A stretch of DNA of 64,000 bases from assembly GCA_964582375.1 (NCBI GenBank), contig CAZORL010000003.1, forward strand, positions 1 to 64,000. The letters are read 5' to 3'. Each line of letters starts with the position of its first letter. Within the stretch, counting starts at the first letter, position 1. The position numbers and the translations under genes are program-made. The stretch comes from CAKSQF01 sp964582375 (GTDB lineage Bacteria > Bacillota > Clostridia > Oscillospirales > CAG-272). Under the pieces are notes generated by a model. It was not told the DNA's origin. It did no database searches and saw nothing but the letters and a program-made list of their open reading frames with translations. This document shows, in pieces, positions 9,001-18,240 of this stretch.

Positions 9001-10350
9001 ATGAAAAAGAAACTGATATTTACCATCTCGCTCATTCTGTATGCTTTTTTGCTCGTTCTCGGAGCATCAATGCTGCTTTCGAAGGTCAAGGGACAGCTTG
9101 CCGAATATGAATCCGCTCAGCCCGAGAAAGCGGTGGAAATGAATATAAAAGCGTTTGTGAATGCGGCAAAAAACGGCACCATCTCGCAGATGATCACTCT
9201 TCCAAAGGGCTTTATCGGAGAATTTGACGAGAACTCGCCGTTCGTAAAGCCCTATGTTGACCTTATCGCCGAGGGTAATATCACATACAAAAAGTTGCTT
9301 GATGAGGGTGACTCCGATTCGAGCGGATATGCTCTTTATTCGGGCGATCGTCAGGTTGCGAAAATGAGGATACGCGGTGTCAACGAACGCACAAAGCTTC
9401 TTATTTTTACATGCAGCGATTGGGAACTCGTCTCGATCGAGCCGATCACGACTGCATCGTTTAATCTGACATTTCCTGACGGTATCACCGTGACGGTCGA
9501 TGGCAATAAGATGAGCGGCATCCTCGGAGCAGACGGAAATGTTTCATATTCCGCATCTTCGTTCAGCGAGATCAAAACAATAACAGCCGAGGACGAGTAC
9601 GGTCACGTTGTCGAGGTCGATACCAATAATGTTGATAAGATAAAGTACAAGTCCTTTGAAATAACCGTCCCCGATTCGTTTAAGGTAGAAACGGGCGGAC
9701 AGACTCTTGTGTCTGATAGCCTGTCAAAGATCGAGATGACGGGTTTTGACATGATCAAGGAATACATGTCAAGCGTTCCGAGCCTTGTTACATATAAGTT
9801 CTCCATCCTTACCGAGGAGGGAAAGACCCCCGATGTCAAGGTGACCGATAATATCGGAGGGAATGTCGAGGTTGACTACGAAAAAGGTTATCTCAAAGTC
9901 ACCGAACTGACAAAAACCGACAGCATTCCATCCGAAATAAGCGATGTTTTTGATGTTCTCAAATCTGTTGAGACTCACAGCCTTTTCACATCCGACGATC
10001 TCTCGGGCAAACAGCATGGATTTGCGACTCTTGCCGCATATCTTATCGAGGATTCCTACCTTTATAAAAGCTTTTATGAATACGCGACCGGCATCGATAT
10101 CACGTTTACCTCGAATCATACACTCATGAATCCCGCATTCGTCGATGAAAGCGTCGGTGGCTTTGTCAAATTCAGCGATAACTGTTTTTCTTGCGAGGTT
10201 AAACTAACCAAGAGGATGAAACTCACACGTACGGGACAGATAAGAGAAGACAAGATCGATGCGACTTATTACTATGTAAAGGTCGATGCTACCGATGACG
10301 GAGTTGACGATCCTCAGTGGTATATGGTCTACTACAGATCGAATATATGA
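9001..10350 (+). CDS. Membrane-anchored extracellular protein of unknown function
   Basis: No family was recognised with certainty. From the ATG at 9001 the product is 449 residues. It starts MKKKLIF and has one hydrophobic helix (about 6-28), so it is a signal-anchored or secreted protein. The rest is beta-rich. A segment around DGITVTVDGNKM and the preceding NTF2-like stretch resemble the tandem extracellular domains of TcaA-type proteins, but this is only an impression. An in-frame extension to 8869 exists but lacks the hydrophobic start. The Shine-Dalgarno before 9001 is weak. It lies 24 bases before a phosphodiester glycosidase gene, suggesting a joint envelope role. Confidence 0.55.
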   Translation: MKKKLIFTISLILYAFLLVLGASMLLSKVKGQLAEYESAQPEKAVEMNIKAFVNAAKNGTISQMITLPKGFIGEFDENSPFVKPYVDLIAEGNITYKKLLDEGDSDSSGYALYSGDRQVAKMRIRGVNERTKLLIFTCSDWELVSIEPITTASFNLTFPDGITVTVDGNKMSGILGADGNVSYSASSFSEIKTITAEDEYGHVVEVDTNNVDKIKYKSFEITVPDSFKVETGGQTLVSDSLSKIEMTGFDMIKEYMSSVPSLVTYKFSILTEEGKTPDVKVTDNIGGNVEVDYEKGYLKVTELTKTDSIPSEISDVFDVLKSVETHSLFTSDDLSGKQHGFATLAAYLIEDSYLYKSFYEYATGIDITFTSNHTLMNPAFVDESVGGFVKFSDNCFSCEVKLTKRMKLTRTGQIREDKIDATYYYVKVDATDDGVDDPQWYMVYYRSNI

Positions 10351-10374
10351 TCGTTCGGTCGGAAAGGATATACT

Positions 10375-11496
10375 ATGAGCACTGCAAATAAAAGAATGAA
10401 AAAAAGATCAAAGGGAGCGCGGATAGCACTTACCGCACTGAAAATATTCCTCGGTGTGCTGTCGTTTTTGCTCGTGACGGTGCTTGCCATCGCCGCGACA
10501 CTCTTCTTCGCGATGAAACTTATCTGCAGCGATATATCTCCCGCCGCAAGATCGACATTTGTTACGACCATTCTCGAAACGGGTCAGATGAAGTTTCTTG
10601 CGTCTTGGTATCTTTCTCCCGAAGAAATACAGGAGATCGTAGATCATAACTCCATGGGACAGATGACCGAAACGGTCGATCCCGGACTCATTTCGATAGG
10701 TGTCGGCAATGAGGGCACACAACGACCCGATGACCCGACAAAGCCGATCGAGGGCGATATCACGATCGAAAAGATCACCGGCAGAGGGTCGTTTGACGCA
10801 ACACTTATGATAATCAAAGACCCCTCGAGGGTCAGCCTTGCGACCATCTATCCATGGCGTGAGTATGGCGACACGCTTGATAAGATCGTGAAGGATGCGG
10901 GTGCGATCGCCGGTGTCAATGCGGGAATGTATTATTCGTCGGGTAATAAGGGCGGCAGACCGATCGGTGTTGTCGTTTCGAATGGTAAAATTCAGCTTAA
11001 TGAGCCTGAAAAAAATAAGGGCCTTGTTCTTATAGGACTGACGAACGGTAATCTTCTTCAGATCGTCGATATCGACGGCAAGTCTGCTAAAGAGGTCGAG
11101 GCAATAATAAAAGAGCTTGATATCAGAGATGCGACGACCTTCCAGGAGGATACATCCGATTCAAACAATCACTTTGTCAAGCTTGTAATTAACGGTAAAG
11201 CAAGAGAACTTAACGGACAGGGAAGCGGTCAGAATCCGCGTACCGTTATCGGACAGCGTTCGGACGGCGCACTTATGCTCCTTGTCACCGATGGCAGAGG
11301 CTATAAGGGCCATATAGGAGCGACTGCGGCAGATCTTATTTCGATTATGCTCGAATATGGTGCTGTCAATGCGGCGAACCTTGACGGCGGAAGCTCGTCG
11401 TGCATGTATTACGAGGGCGAGTTCTTGATGCCGAGCGTTACTCTCTACTATCAGGATTCTTCTTGGAGACTTCCTTTTGCATTCGTTGTTAAATAA
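10375..11496 (+). CDS. Phosphodiester glycosidase (NAGPA/DUF2233) family protein
   Basis: The 373-residue protein has a basic N terminus and one transmembrane helix (about 20-45), then an extracellular catalytic domain. The family signatures AGVNAGMYY, GVVVSNGK, RTVIGQRSDG and NAANLDGGSSSCMYYEG are present. Members remove GlcNAc from phosphodiester-linked glycans or act in exopolysaccharide metabolism, so the product may trim a surface or dietary polymer outside the cell. It has a good GGAAAGGA Shine-Dalgarno and sits between the unknown anchored protein and GH127, probably in one transcript. The exact substrate is unknown. Confidence 0.8.
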   Translation: MSTANKRMKKRSKGARIALTALKIFLGVLSFLLVTVLAIAATLFFAMKLICSDISPAARSTFVTTILETGQMKFLASWYLSPEEIQEIVDHNSMGQMTETVDPGLISIGVGNEGTQRPDDPTKPIEGDITIEKITGRGSFDATLMIIKDPSRVSLATIYPWREYGDTLDKIVKDAGAIAGVNAGMYYSSGNKGGRPIGVVVSNGKIQLNEPEKNKGLVLIGLTNGNLLQIVDIDGKSAKEVEAIIKELDIRDATTFQEDTSDSNNHFVKLVINGKARELNGQGSGQNPRTVIGQRSDGALMLLVTDGRGYKGHIGATAADLISIMLEYGAVNAANLDGGSSSCMYYEGEFLMPSVTLYYQDSSWRLPFAFVVK

Positions 11497-11508
11497 CAGG
11501 AGATTTTT

Positions 11509-13317
11509 ATGAGATCGGTGAGCTTTGATAAGACAGAAATAACCGGCGGATTTTGGAAAGAACGACAGGATATGGTCAGAAATTCGACCGTTTACGCCGT
11601 ATATGATCGATTTGTCGAGACCGGTAGATTCGAGGCGTTCAAATTTAATTGGAAGGAGGGCATGCCCAACAAGCCACACTTCTTCTGGGATTCGGATGTC
11701 GCAAAGTGGATCGAGGGCGTCGCCAACCTGACTGCAAAAAAGAGAGAGCCGAAGCTTGAGGCGATCGTTGACGGCGTCGTTGATCTGATCGTCGAAAAGC
11801 AAGAGCCTTGCGGATATTTTAATACCTATTTTCAGCATATCGATCCCGCGTCTCGTTTTCGCAACCGCGATTGGCACGAGCTGTATTGTGCGGGACACCT
11901 TATCGAGGCGGCTGTCGCGTATTACAACGCAACAGGCAAAGATAAGTTCCTTAAAGCAATGTGCAAATATGCCGATTATATCGAAAGACGCTTTGTGATC
12001 GATCGTGACGCCGCATTTGTAACCCCGGGACATGAGGAGATCGAGCTTGCACTTGTAAGGCTTTACGAGTGCACGGGTGAGCGTCGTTATCTCGAGCTCT
12101 CCGAATTTTTCGTCAATAATCGCGGAGTTGCCGACGAGCAGATAAAGGGCAGCTATAATCAGTCCGATATGCCCGTGCGCGAGATAACTGAGGCTAAGGG
12201 ACATGCCGTCAGGGCAACCTATCTTTACTCGGCGATGGCTGATCTTGCGAGAATTGACGGCGATACCGAACTATTCGATGCGTGCCGCCGTGTGTTTGAT
12301 GATATCTATTATAGGAAGATGTACATAAGCGGCGGTATCGGTTCAACCTCGGCGGGCGAGGCGTTTACTGTTACAAATTACGATCTGCCGAATATGCTCG
12401 CATATACCGAGACCTGTGCATCCTTCGGTCTTGCAATCTTTGCCCACAGAATGCTCCTTCTCGAAAATGATCGCCGCTATGCCGATACGGTCGAGCGCGA
12501 GATATATAACGGATTCCTCTCGGGCGTCTCGCTTGACGGAAAGGCATTTTTCTATGAAAATCCGCTTGAGGTCATACCGAGACTCAGAGGAAGGGATGCT
12601 TTCGGCGGCGGAATACATTTCCCGCTTTCGAGAAGACAGGAGGTCTTCGGCTGTTCTTGCTGTCCTCCAAACGTGACAAGATTTATCCCTGCGATCGCTG
12701 ATCTGATGTATACGACCTCCGATGAGGATAATACCATCTTTGTCCATCAGTTTATGGAGTCAAAATCCGAGTTTACACTTTGCTCTCAGCCCGTCAAACT
12801 GTCACAGAAAACAAACTATCCGCTCGACGGAAAGATCGAGATACACTATAACGGCGCACCTGCCAAACTTGCCGTTCGAGTGCCCGGATGGTGCGAGTGC
12901 TATGTCGGTGAGACTGTCAACGGATACGCCCGGTTCGATGTCCGAGACGGTGACACCCTGACACTTGATTTTGGTATTCCAACCTACATCGTTGAGGCCG
13001 ACCCGAGAGCTGAGACTCTTTGCGGAAAATACGCCCTGATGCGCGGTCCCGTGCTCTATTGCATGGAAGGTGTCGATAACGGCTCGTCACTTCGTGATGT
13101 TATCGTCGATACAAGCTCGTTCGAGGAGTCTTTCGATCACGAGCTTTCGGTTTTGACACTAACATGCTCTGGAAAGAGAAGACCGTCCTTCGATACCCCC
13201 GAGCTTTATCGAAAAGCATGCCGCAAATATGAGAGCGTGACCTTAAAGTTTATTCCTTACTTTGCCTTTGCAAACAGACAAGAGTGCGAGATGCTCGTTT
13301 GGTTCTCGGCAGAATGA
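11509..13317 (+). CDS. GH127 beta-L-arabinofuranosidase
   Basis: The 602 residues match the GH127 (HypBA1-type) family. Zinc ligands can be placed at E301 and C303 (motif YTETCAS) and at C384 and C385 in FGCSCCPPN. By analogy with HypBA1 the first Cys of the CC pair, C384, is the nucleophile. The enzyme would release beta-L-arabinofuranose from arabino-oligosaccharides such as those on plant hydroxyproline-rich glycoproteins. No signal peptide is visible, so it acts in the cytoplasm on imported oligosaccharides. The start follows AGGAGATTTTT. A perfect 17-bp terminator stem ends the transcript. No dedicated sugar transporter lies alongside. Confidence 0.9.
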   Translation: MRSVSFDKTEITGGFWKERQDMVRNSTVYAVYDRFVETGRFEAFKFNWKEGMPNKPHFFWDSDVAKWIEGVANLTAKKREPKLEAIVDGVVDLIVEKQEPCGYFNTYFQHIDPASRFRNRDWHELYCAGHLIEAAVAYYNATGKDKFLKAMCKYADYIERRFVIDRDAAFVTPGHEEIELALVRLYECTGERRYLELSEFFVNNRGVADEQIKGSYNQSDMPVREITEAKGHAVRATYLYSAMADLARIDGDTELFDACRRVFDDIYYRKMYISGGIGSTSAGEAFTVTNYDLPNMLAYTETCASFGLAIFAHRMLLLENDRRYADTVEREIYNGFLSGVSLDGKAFFYENPLEVIPRLRGRDAFGGGIHFPLSRRQEVFGCSCCPPNVTRFIPAIADLMYTTSDEDNTIFVHQFMESKSEFTLCSQPVKLSQKTNYPLDGKIEIHYNGAPAKLAVRVPGWCECYVGETVNGYARFDVRDGDTLTLDFGIPTYIVEADPRAETLCGKYALMRGPVLYCMEGVDNGSSLRDVIVDTSSFEESFDHELSVLTLTCSGKRRPSFDTPELYRKACRKYESVTLKFIPYFAFANRQECEMLVWFSAE

Positions 13318-13354
13318 TAAGATCTGCAAATCGGTAAAAACAATTAAACCTCTT

Positions 13355-13412
13355 CATCTCCCTCAAACCGAGCTTGTCGGTTTGAGGGAGATGTTGTTTG
13401 TTCTATTTTTTT
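13355..13412 (+). terminator. Terminator after the GH127 gene
   Basis: A perfect 17-bp stem (13355-13371 with 13377-13393) with a 5-base loop is followed by a T-rich stretch including seven consecutive T (13406-13412). Confidence 0.9.
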
Positions 13413-13420
13413 CGGATGAC

Positions 13421-13428
13421 CATATAAT
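13421..13428 (+). promoter_or_regulatory. Possible sigma-E-type -10 of the spoIIIA operon
   Basis: CATATAAT resembles the sigma-E -10 consensus CATACAnT. It sits about 36 bases before the preferred GTG start of spoIIIAA, a fitting distance. The -35 is not clear. In Bacillus and Clostridium spoIIIA is sigma-E controlled; its use here is inference. Confidence 0.45.
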
Positions 13429-13464
13429 GTATCAATGCTTAACTTGTTGACAGGCGGTGATGAT

Positions 13465-14334
13465 GTGACCGAGGAACTTGCGTTTGTACTGTCGAGGCTT
13501 AGCGGTATGACTGCCGCCGCGGTATCCTCGCTTGCCGAGAGATATCCGAGCCTTTCAGAACTTCGTTTCAGGGCAGGGCGGCATATAGCGGCGGTCGTCG
13601 GCGGTGAGAACATTTTGTCCCCCTATCTTATGGCTGAGGCGGATCTTGAACGAACGCTTGTCGGTCTTTGTGAGGATTCGGTTTTTTCACACATGGACAC
13701 GATAGTTGAGGGCTATTTTTGCCTGCCGCTCGGCATTCGTGTCGGAGTATGCGGAAGTGCAGTCGTTGATGAGGACAATATATCGCAGATATTTGATATA
13801 ACCTCACTTTGCGTGCGTCTTCCGATACGTGTGTCAAATGTCAGTGCCCCGATATACGAAAGGCTCGCCGGGGGGTCATTTTATAAGTCGGCTTTGATCT
13901 ATTCGCCGCCCGGGGTCGGGAAAACCACTGTTTTACGCGATCTTGCTTTTTCGCTTGCCGAGCGAGCGGGGAGGCGAGTTGCGGTGGTCGATGAAAGACG
14001 GGAGCTCTTTGCCGATCGTGAACGACTTCCCGACAATGCCGATATCCTTGTCGGTTATCCGAAAGCCAAAGCATTTGAAATAGCGGCAAGGACATTGAAC
14101 CCACAATACATAATTTGCGATGAGATCGGATCGGAAGAAGAGGCGTGGTCAATGTTGTCGGTTCAAAATACGGGTGTACCGATAGTAGCAACGGCGCACG
14201 GTATGTCGGTGGACTCACTTCTTAAGAGAAGTGGTATAGAGCTTCTTCATGAGGCAGGTGTTTTTGATCTCTATGTCGGGATTCGTCGCGACCCCGCATA
14301 CGGGCGAGTGGAGTTTGATTTTTGCGATGCGTGA
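13465..14334 (+). CDS. spoIIIAA: Stage III sporulation protein AA (secretion-type ATPase)
   Basis: It is the ATPase of the SpoIIIA-SpoIIQ channel that links mother cell and forespore and is needed for sigma-G activity. A Walker A motif SPPGVGKTTVLRDLA and Walker B-like ICDEIG are present, as in type II/IV secretion ATPases. The start is taken as GTG at 13465 because AGGCGGTGAT, almost the full anti-16S complement, lies seven bases upstream. An in-frame ATG at 13435 adds ten residues but lies at or beside the predicted transcription start. This gives 289 residues. It heads the eight-gene operon in standard order. Confidence 0.92.
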   Translation: MTEELAFVLSRLSGMTAAAVSSLAERYPSLSELRFRAGRHIAAVVGGENILSPYLMAEADLERTLVGLCEDSVFSHMDTIVEGYFCLPLGIRVGVCGSAVVDEDNISQIFDITSLCVRLPIRVSNVSAPIYERLAGGSFYKSALIYSPPGVGKTTVLRDLAFSLAERAGRRVAVVDERRELFADRERLPDNADILVGYPKAKAFEIAARTLNPQYIICDEIGSEEEAWSMLSVQNTGVPIVATAHGMSVDSLLKRSGIELLHEAGVFDLYVGIRRDPAYGRVEFDFCDA

Positions 14335-14369
14335 TAGTGTTATCTATAAAATGTTTCGGGGGAGATCGG

Positions 14370-14852
14370 ATGTATCTGCGTTATTTCGGTATATTTGCAA
14401 TATTTGTTTCCTGCAGTGCGGTCGGATTTTTGCTTGCGGGAAGTGAAGGCGGAAGATTGAAAAATAATGAGGCACTTATCGCACTTATAAAACACATAAG
14501 GCGTAAGGCACTTTATTTCAAATCGCCGTCTGTCGATATTTTTGACTCATTTTCAAGTGAAACTCTTGAAAAAAACGGATTTTGCTCCATCATGCGATCA
14601 GATGGACTGTCCGCCGCCCTTGACAGAGTAAAATGTTTCGAGCTTGATGAGCCTTGCGAGCGATCTGTTGAGCATTTCGCACATGAGATGGGGGCACTTC
14701 CGATAGGCGAGCTTGTGTCATCTTGTGATAATTTGATAGATGAGCTTTACGAAAATCAGGCAAGGCTGTCAAAGGAATCGCCTGCGAGACAAAAGGCGTA
14801 CTCGTCTCTCGGTATGCTTTTTGGAATCATGATCGTGATACTGCTTGTTTAG
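14370..14852 (+). CDS. spoIIIAB: Stage III sporulation protein AB
   Basis: The product has 160 residues from the ATG at 14370, preceded by GGGGGAGATCGG. An upstream in-frame extension overlapping spoIIIAA was rejected because it has no ribosome site. One hydrophobic helix at each end brackets a helical cytoplasmic domain similar to the GspF/TadC cytoplasmic fold of secretion systems. It is a mother-cell membrane component of the SpoIIIA channel. It was identified mainly from size, topology and position between AA and AC. Confidence 0.85.
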   Translation: MYLRYFGIFAIFVSCSAVGFLLAGSEGGRLKNNEALIALIKHIRRKALYFKSPSVDIFDSFSSETLEKNGFCSIMRSDGLSAALDRVKCFELDEPCERSVEHFAHEMGALPIGELVSSCDNLIDELYENQARLSKESPARQKAYSSLGMLFGIMIVILLV

Positions 14853-14875
14853 TCACGAAAGGAAGCTTATGATTA

Positions 14876-15070
14876 ATGGATACGGAACTTGTTTTTCGAG
14901 TTGTGGGCGTCGGTCTGATAGTAAGCGTTGCATATCAAATTCTCAGCAAAACGGGCAGAGAGGAGCAGGCTATGATGGTTTCAATAGCTGGTGTTATCGT
15001 TATTATGCTTATGATGGTTCGGCAGGTGTCCGAACTGCTCGAAACCATAAGCCAACTTTTCGGACTGTGA
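14876..15070 (+). CDS. spoIIIAC: Stage III sporulation protein AC
   Basis: A 64-residue protein with two transmembrane helices and the family pattern KTGREEQAMMVSIAG. It is a small integral membrane subunit of the SpoIIIA channel. The ATG lies ten bases after AAAGGAAG. Its TGA overlaps the GTG start of spoIIIAD (GTGA), implying coupled translation. Confidence 0.93.
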   Translation: MDTELVFRVVGVGLIVSVAYQILSKTGREEQAMMVSIAGVIVIMLMMVRQVSELLETISQLFGL

Positions 15071-15453
15071 AGATCTTGGCTTTATTTTCTCTCGCTATAG
15101 TCGGCGTCTTTTTAATATCTGTCGTTGATCGCCTTCAACCAAATGTCGCAAGACCGATCGGCATCATGCTCGCCACGACACTTGTCATCGGCGGACTTGC
15201 ACTTATATCGCCGACGATCGAGAGTCTTGAGACATTGTGCGACTTTGAAGGGTACAAAGGCGGCGTTAAAATAATGCTCAAGTCGCTCGGTGTGTCTCTT
15301 GCTTCCTCGTTTGCATCTGATATTTGCCGCGATTACGGAGAGGGAGCGGTAACGTCTGCCGTAAATTTCATCGCAAAATGCGAGCTTGTCCTTATTGCTT
15401 ATCCGCTTTGGAAAAGTATCGTCGCTCTTGCACTTTCGATGCTTGAAAAATAA
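15067..15453 (+). CDS. spoIIIAD: Stage III sporulation protein AD
   Basis: The reading frame opens with GTG overlapping the spoIIIAC stop, giving 128 residues with three to four membrane helices, starting VKILALFSLAIVGVF. The same frame is open further upstream but there encodes unrelated Cys/Arg-rich residues antiphase to spoIIIAC, so the overlap start is preferred. There is no good Shine-Dalgarno of its own, which fits translational coupling. It is an integral membrane part of the SpoIIIA channel. Confidence 0.9.
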   Translation: MKILALFSLAIVGVFLISVVDRLQPNVARPIGIMLATTLVIGGLALISPTIESLETLCDFEGYKGGVKIMLKSLGVSLASSFASDICRDYGEGAVTSAVNFIAKCELVLIAYPLWKSIVALALSMLEK

Positions 15454-15460
15454 TGCGAAT

Positions 15461-16567
15461 ATGATAAAGAATATACGGACAAAGTGTCTTTTTGTTATGC
15501 TGATCCTGATCGCGATTCACGGATCGTTTTCGCATACCGTATTTGCTGACAGCGGCGATTTGTCCGATTTTTGGGAGATAGTTCCAAACGAGACGGAAGA
15601 ATATCTGCCGAGTGATATAAAGGATGCCGATGCGTCGGACATACCTTCGCTTTTGAATGGTGAATTTTTAACAAGTCTTCTTTCAAAGCTTTTCGGCAGA
15701 TCAATAAAGGATCTGTTGTCAGATCTTTGGGAGCTTATCGCAATTATCGCACTTTCTTCGGTTGCAGGCTGTCTCGGGAGATCATCGGCACACATTGAAT
15801 GGGTTGCAGCACTGTGTACATCCGTAAAGGTGTATTCGCTTGTTTACGGTCAGTTCAAGGTGACCGTCGAGTTAATAAACGCAATTTGTGCTTTTATCAC
15901 ATCCTTTGGCGCGATAATGTCCGCACTTTATCTTTCGGGCGGTAACAGTCTTGCGTCGGCGGCACATATCGGCTGGATATCGTCGATAAGTCTTGTCGGC
16001 GGCGGGATCGTATCAAATATCATCGTTCCGACATTTGAGATATCAATGTCACTGCTTCTCGTATCGAGTGCATGCAGATCGCTCAACATTCAGCCGATAG
16101 CATCATTTATGCAAAAATTTACCACCGGACTTCTTGTTTTCGTAATGACTGCCATATCGATCTTCATGTCGTTTCAAACATCGATTTCGGCGGCATCCGA
16201 CAGTATGTCGGTGCGAACGGTCAAATTTGCGGCGGCACAGGCAATCCCGGTGATCGGAGGCATGCTCGGAGACAGCATAAAGGTACTCTCGTCGTCAGTA
16301 ACACTTATCAGGAGCGTCACGGGAACGCTTGCCGCCGTCGTCGTTATAGTTATGTCGCTTTCTCCCCTACTTTTACTTCTTACATCGAGAGCTATTCTGT
16401 CCTTCTCGTCCGCGATCGCTGCCATGCTTGGTTCTTCAGCGGTTTCTTCTGTTTTATCAAACGGTGCAAAGCTGATAGGTCATATGATGGCAGTCCTTGT
16501 CGTTTTTGATATAGCCTATATTTATTGTCTGTCATTCTTTGTAAAGAGCGTGTGTGCGATAAGCTGA
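15461..16567 (+). CDS. spoIIIAE: Stage III sporulation protein AE
   Basis: A polytopic membrane protein of 368 residues, starting MIKNIRTK with a signal-like hydrophobic helix. An extracytoplasmic segment (about 30-95) is followed by seven or more transmembrane helices rich in Ser and Gly. The size matches SpoIIIAE, the permease-like component of the mother-cell channel. The start at 15461 is eight bases past the spoIIIAD stop; a longer start inside spoIIIAD is possible but lacks a ribosome site. Confidence 0.9.
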   Translation: MIKNIRTKCLFVMLILIAIHGSFSHTVFADSGDLSDFWEIVPNETEEYLPSDIKDADASDIPSLLNGEFLTSLLSKLFGRSIKDLLSDLWELIAIIALSSVAGCLGRSSAHIEWVAALCTSVKVYSLVYGQFKVTVELINAICAFITSFGAIMSALYLSGGNSLASAAHIGWISSISLVGGGIVSNIIVPTFEISMSLLLVSSACRSLNIQPIASFMQKFTTGLLVFVMTAISIFMSFQTSISAASDSMSVRTVKFAAAQAIPVIGGMLGDSIKVLSSSVTLIRSVTGTLAAVVVIVMSLSPLLLLLTSRAILSFSSAIAAMLGSSAVSSVLSNGAKLIGHMMAVLVVFDIAYIYCLSFFVKSVCAIS

Positions 16568-16582
16568 CTTTTTGGGTGAAAT

Positions 16583-17062
16583 ATGGAAAACATTAAAAAT
16601 TCATTTGCACTGATTATTGCCCTTTCGGCAGTATCGTCGATTCTTTTATTTCTTGTGCCCGAAAAATATTCAAAAGAAGTCGGATTTGTAATATCAGCGA
16701 TTATAACGCTCGCCTTGTTGACACCGACCGTTTCGTTTTTCGGCGAGATAAGCGGGGAACTTACCGATCTGCTTAATTCCAATACGACAGCGAGTGTCAG
16801 TACGGTTTCGAGTGCGGGACTTATTGCCGAAAGCTTTGAGGGAGTCATTGAAGAAAGGATTGCCGAAGATATTTCATATTCGTACTCGATAGATCGGGAT
16901 AAAATAAATGTCGTTGCCGAGGCAAAGGCGGATGACGACGAAACCATCAGTATAAAGCGGCTTTCGATATCGGTGGAAGGGTCGATCGATAAAACAGCCT
17001 GCAAAAAATATATAAGCACAAAATACGGCATTGACGTTGCGGAGATAAATACAATTGACTGA
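16583..17062 (+). CDS. spoIIIAF: Stage III sporulation protein AF
   Basis: The 159-residue protein has two N-terminal transmembrane helices (about 5-25 and 32-52) and a C-terminal soluble domain. That domain resembles the ring-building fold seen in SpoIIIAF and in SpoIIIAG/AH. It overlaps spoIIIAG by eight bases. It belongs to the SpoIIIA-SpoIIQ channel in the intermembrane space. Confidence 0.88.
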   Translation: MENIKNSFALIIALSAVSSILLFLVPEKYSKEVGFVISAIITLALLTPTVSFFGEISGELTDLLNSNTTASVSTVSSAGLIAESFEGVIEERIAEDISYSYSIDRDKINVVAEAKADDDETISIKRLSISVEGSIDKTACKKYISTKYGIDVAEINTID

Positions 17063-17546
17063 TTTTATAAAAAAAGTGCTTCGGTTGAAAGGACTTTCCT
17101 ATATCATTCTCGCCCTTGCGGCGGGAGTGTTTTTGATCGTTATCTCGGGGAATATCGGAAATGATACAAATATTTCCGAAAATGCCGATCGCGAAGAACA
17201 AAAAGACGGTAGTTTTTCATTTGAGGCATACGAAAAAAGACTTGAAGAACGACTTGCGGAAATGATCGATCTGATCGACGGAGCATCAAATTCGTCCGTT
17301 ATGGTCGTAATTGATAACTCATACAAATACGATGTTGCCGAAAAAAACGGCAGTTATACGGTAATACGCGACGAGGGGGGCGGACAGAGCGGTCTTGTTT
17401 TGTCTGAATATGCCCCGAGCATAAGGGGCGTTGCGGTAGTCTGTGACGGCGGAGATGATCCGACCGTTCAGAAAAAGATAATATCTCTGCTGTCATCCGT
17501 GCTCTCTCTGTCGAGCGGCAAAATATTTGTTTGCTCGGGAGGGTGA
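17055..17546 (+). CDS. spoIIIAG: Stage III sporulation protein AG
   Basis: The 163-residue protein has one transmembrane helix (about 15-33) and a soluble ring-building-motif domain that in the family forms a large ring in the intermembrane space. The start appears to be TTG at 17055, overlapping spoIIIAF, because GGAGA lies nine bases upstream and no better start is near. The end of the protein is unusually glycine-containing (VCSGG). Confidence 0.9.
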   Translation: MTDFIKKVLRLKGLSYIILALAAGVFLIVISGNIGNDTNISENADREEQKDGSFSFEAYEKRLEERLAEMIDLIDGASNSSVMVVIDNSYKYDVAEKNGSYTVIRDEGGGQSGLVLSEYAPSIRGVAVVCDGGDDPTVQKKIISLLSSVLSLSSGKIFVCSGG

Positions 17547-17613
17547 TGTCGGTGTATATTTTGTCCTGTCGCCGCATAGATATGGAACATAATCCGATCG
17601 GAGGTAGCATCAC

Positions 17614-18234
17614 ATGAAAATAATCAAAACTGAAAGTGGGTCAAAGCTTCCGGAGGTATATAAAAAAGGATTTGAAAAAATAGCAACAAGCTTTAAGAGC
17701 AATCTCGGCAGAAATCTCGTGATAATGGGTTCGGTACTTCTTATCGGAGCGGCAGTTTGGCTCAATTTTGCCCTCTTTTCCGATAGCGACAAAAAAGGAG
17801 ATTACGACCCGAAAGACTACGCACAGTCAGGAGGAAAAACCGACGACAAAGATGCATCTTCCGATGATATATCGGAAAACGAAAGCTATTTTGCAATGGC
17901 ACAGATAGACAGGACTCGCGCAAGAGACGAGGCACTTGAGGTCCTCTATCAGATCACTGCATCGACCGATGCGACCGAAGAGGCGAAAAAGACTGCATAC
18001 GAGCGTATCGAGCTTTTGTCGGCGAGAATCGAGCAAGAGGCAAACATCGAGACGCTTGTAAAGTCGAAAGGATTTGCTGAGTGTGTTGCGGTCATTGATG
18101 ACGAGAAGGTGAATGTTATCGTTTCGTCCGATGGTCTTATTGACAGCGAGCTCTCTCAGATACTTTCGATCGTCTATGAGCAGTCGGGAATTTTGCCCGA
18201 AAACATTCACGTCATAGAGAAGAAATCACAATAA
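17614..18234 (+). CDS. spoIIIAH: Stage III sporulation protein AH
   Basis: The 206-residue protein has one N-terminal membrane helix (about 34-54), an acidic linker and a helical YscJ/FliF-like domain. That domain binds forespore SpoIIQ in Bacillus. The start follows GGAGG. It is the last gene of the operon, with a strong hairpin just after its stop. No spoIIQ gene is in the window. Confidence 0.92.
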   Translation: MKIIKTESGSKLPEVYKKGFEKIATSFKSNLGRNLVIMGSVLLIGAAVWLNFALFSDSDKKGDYDPKDYAQSGGKTDDKDASSDDISENESYFAMAQIDRTRARDEALEVLYQITASTDATEEAKKTAYERIELLSARIEQEANIETLVKSKGFAECVAVIDDEKVNVIVSSDGLIDSELSQILSIVYEQSGILPENIHVIEKKSQ

Positions 18235-18240
18235 TTTACG

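Noticed and set aside
11161..12204. Open frame of 347 codons on the minus strand across two genes
   Set aside because: It is antisense to the phosphodiester glycosidase and GH127 genes, with no ribosome site, promoter or recognisable motif.
14845..15066. Extended N terminus of spoIIIAD overlapping spoIIIAC
   Set aside because: The extension is out of phase with a well-conserved gene and has no similarity to SpoIIIAD, which begins at the GTGA overlap.
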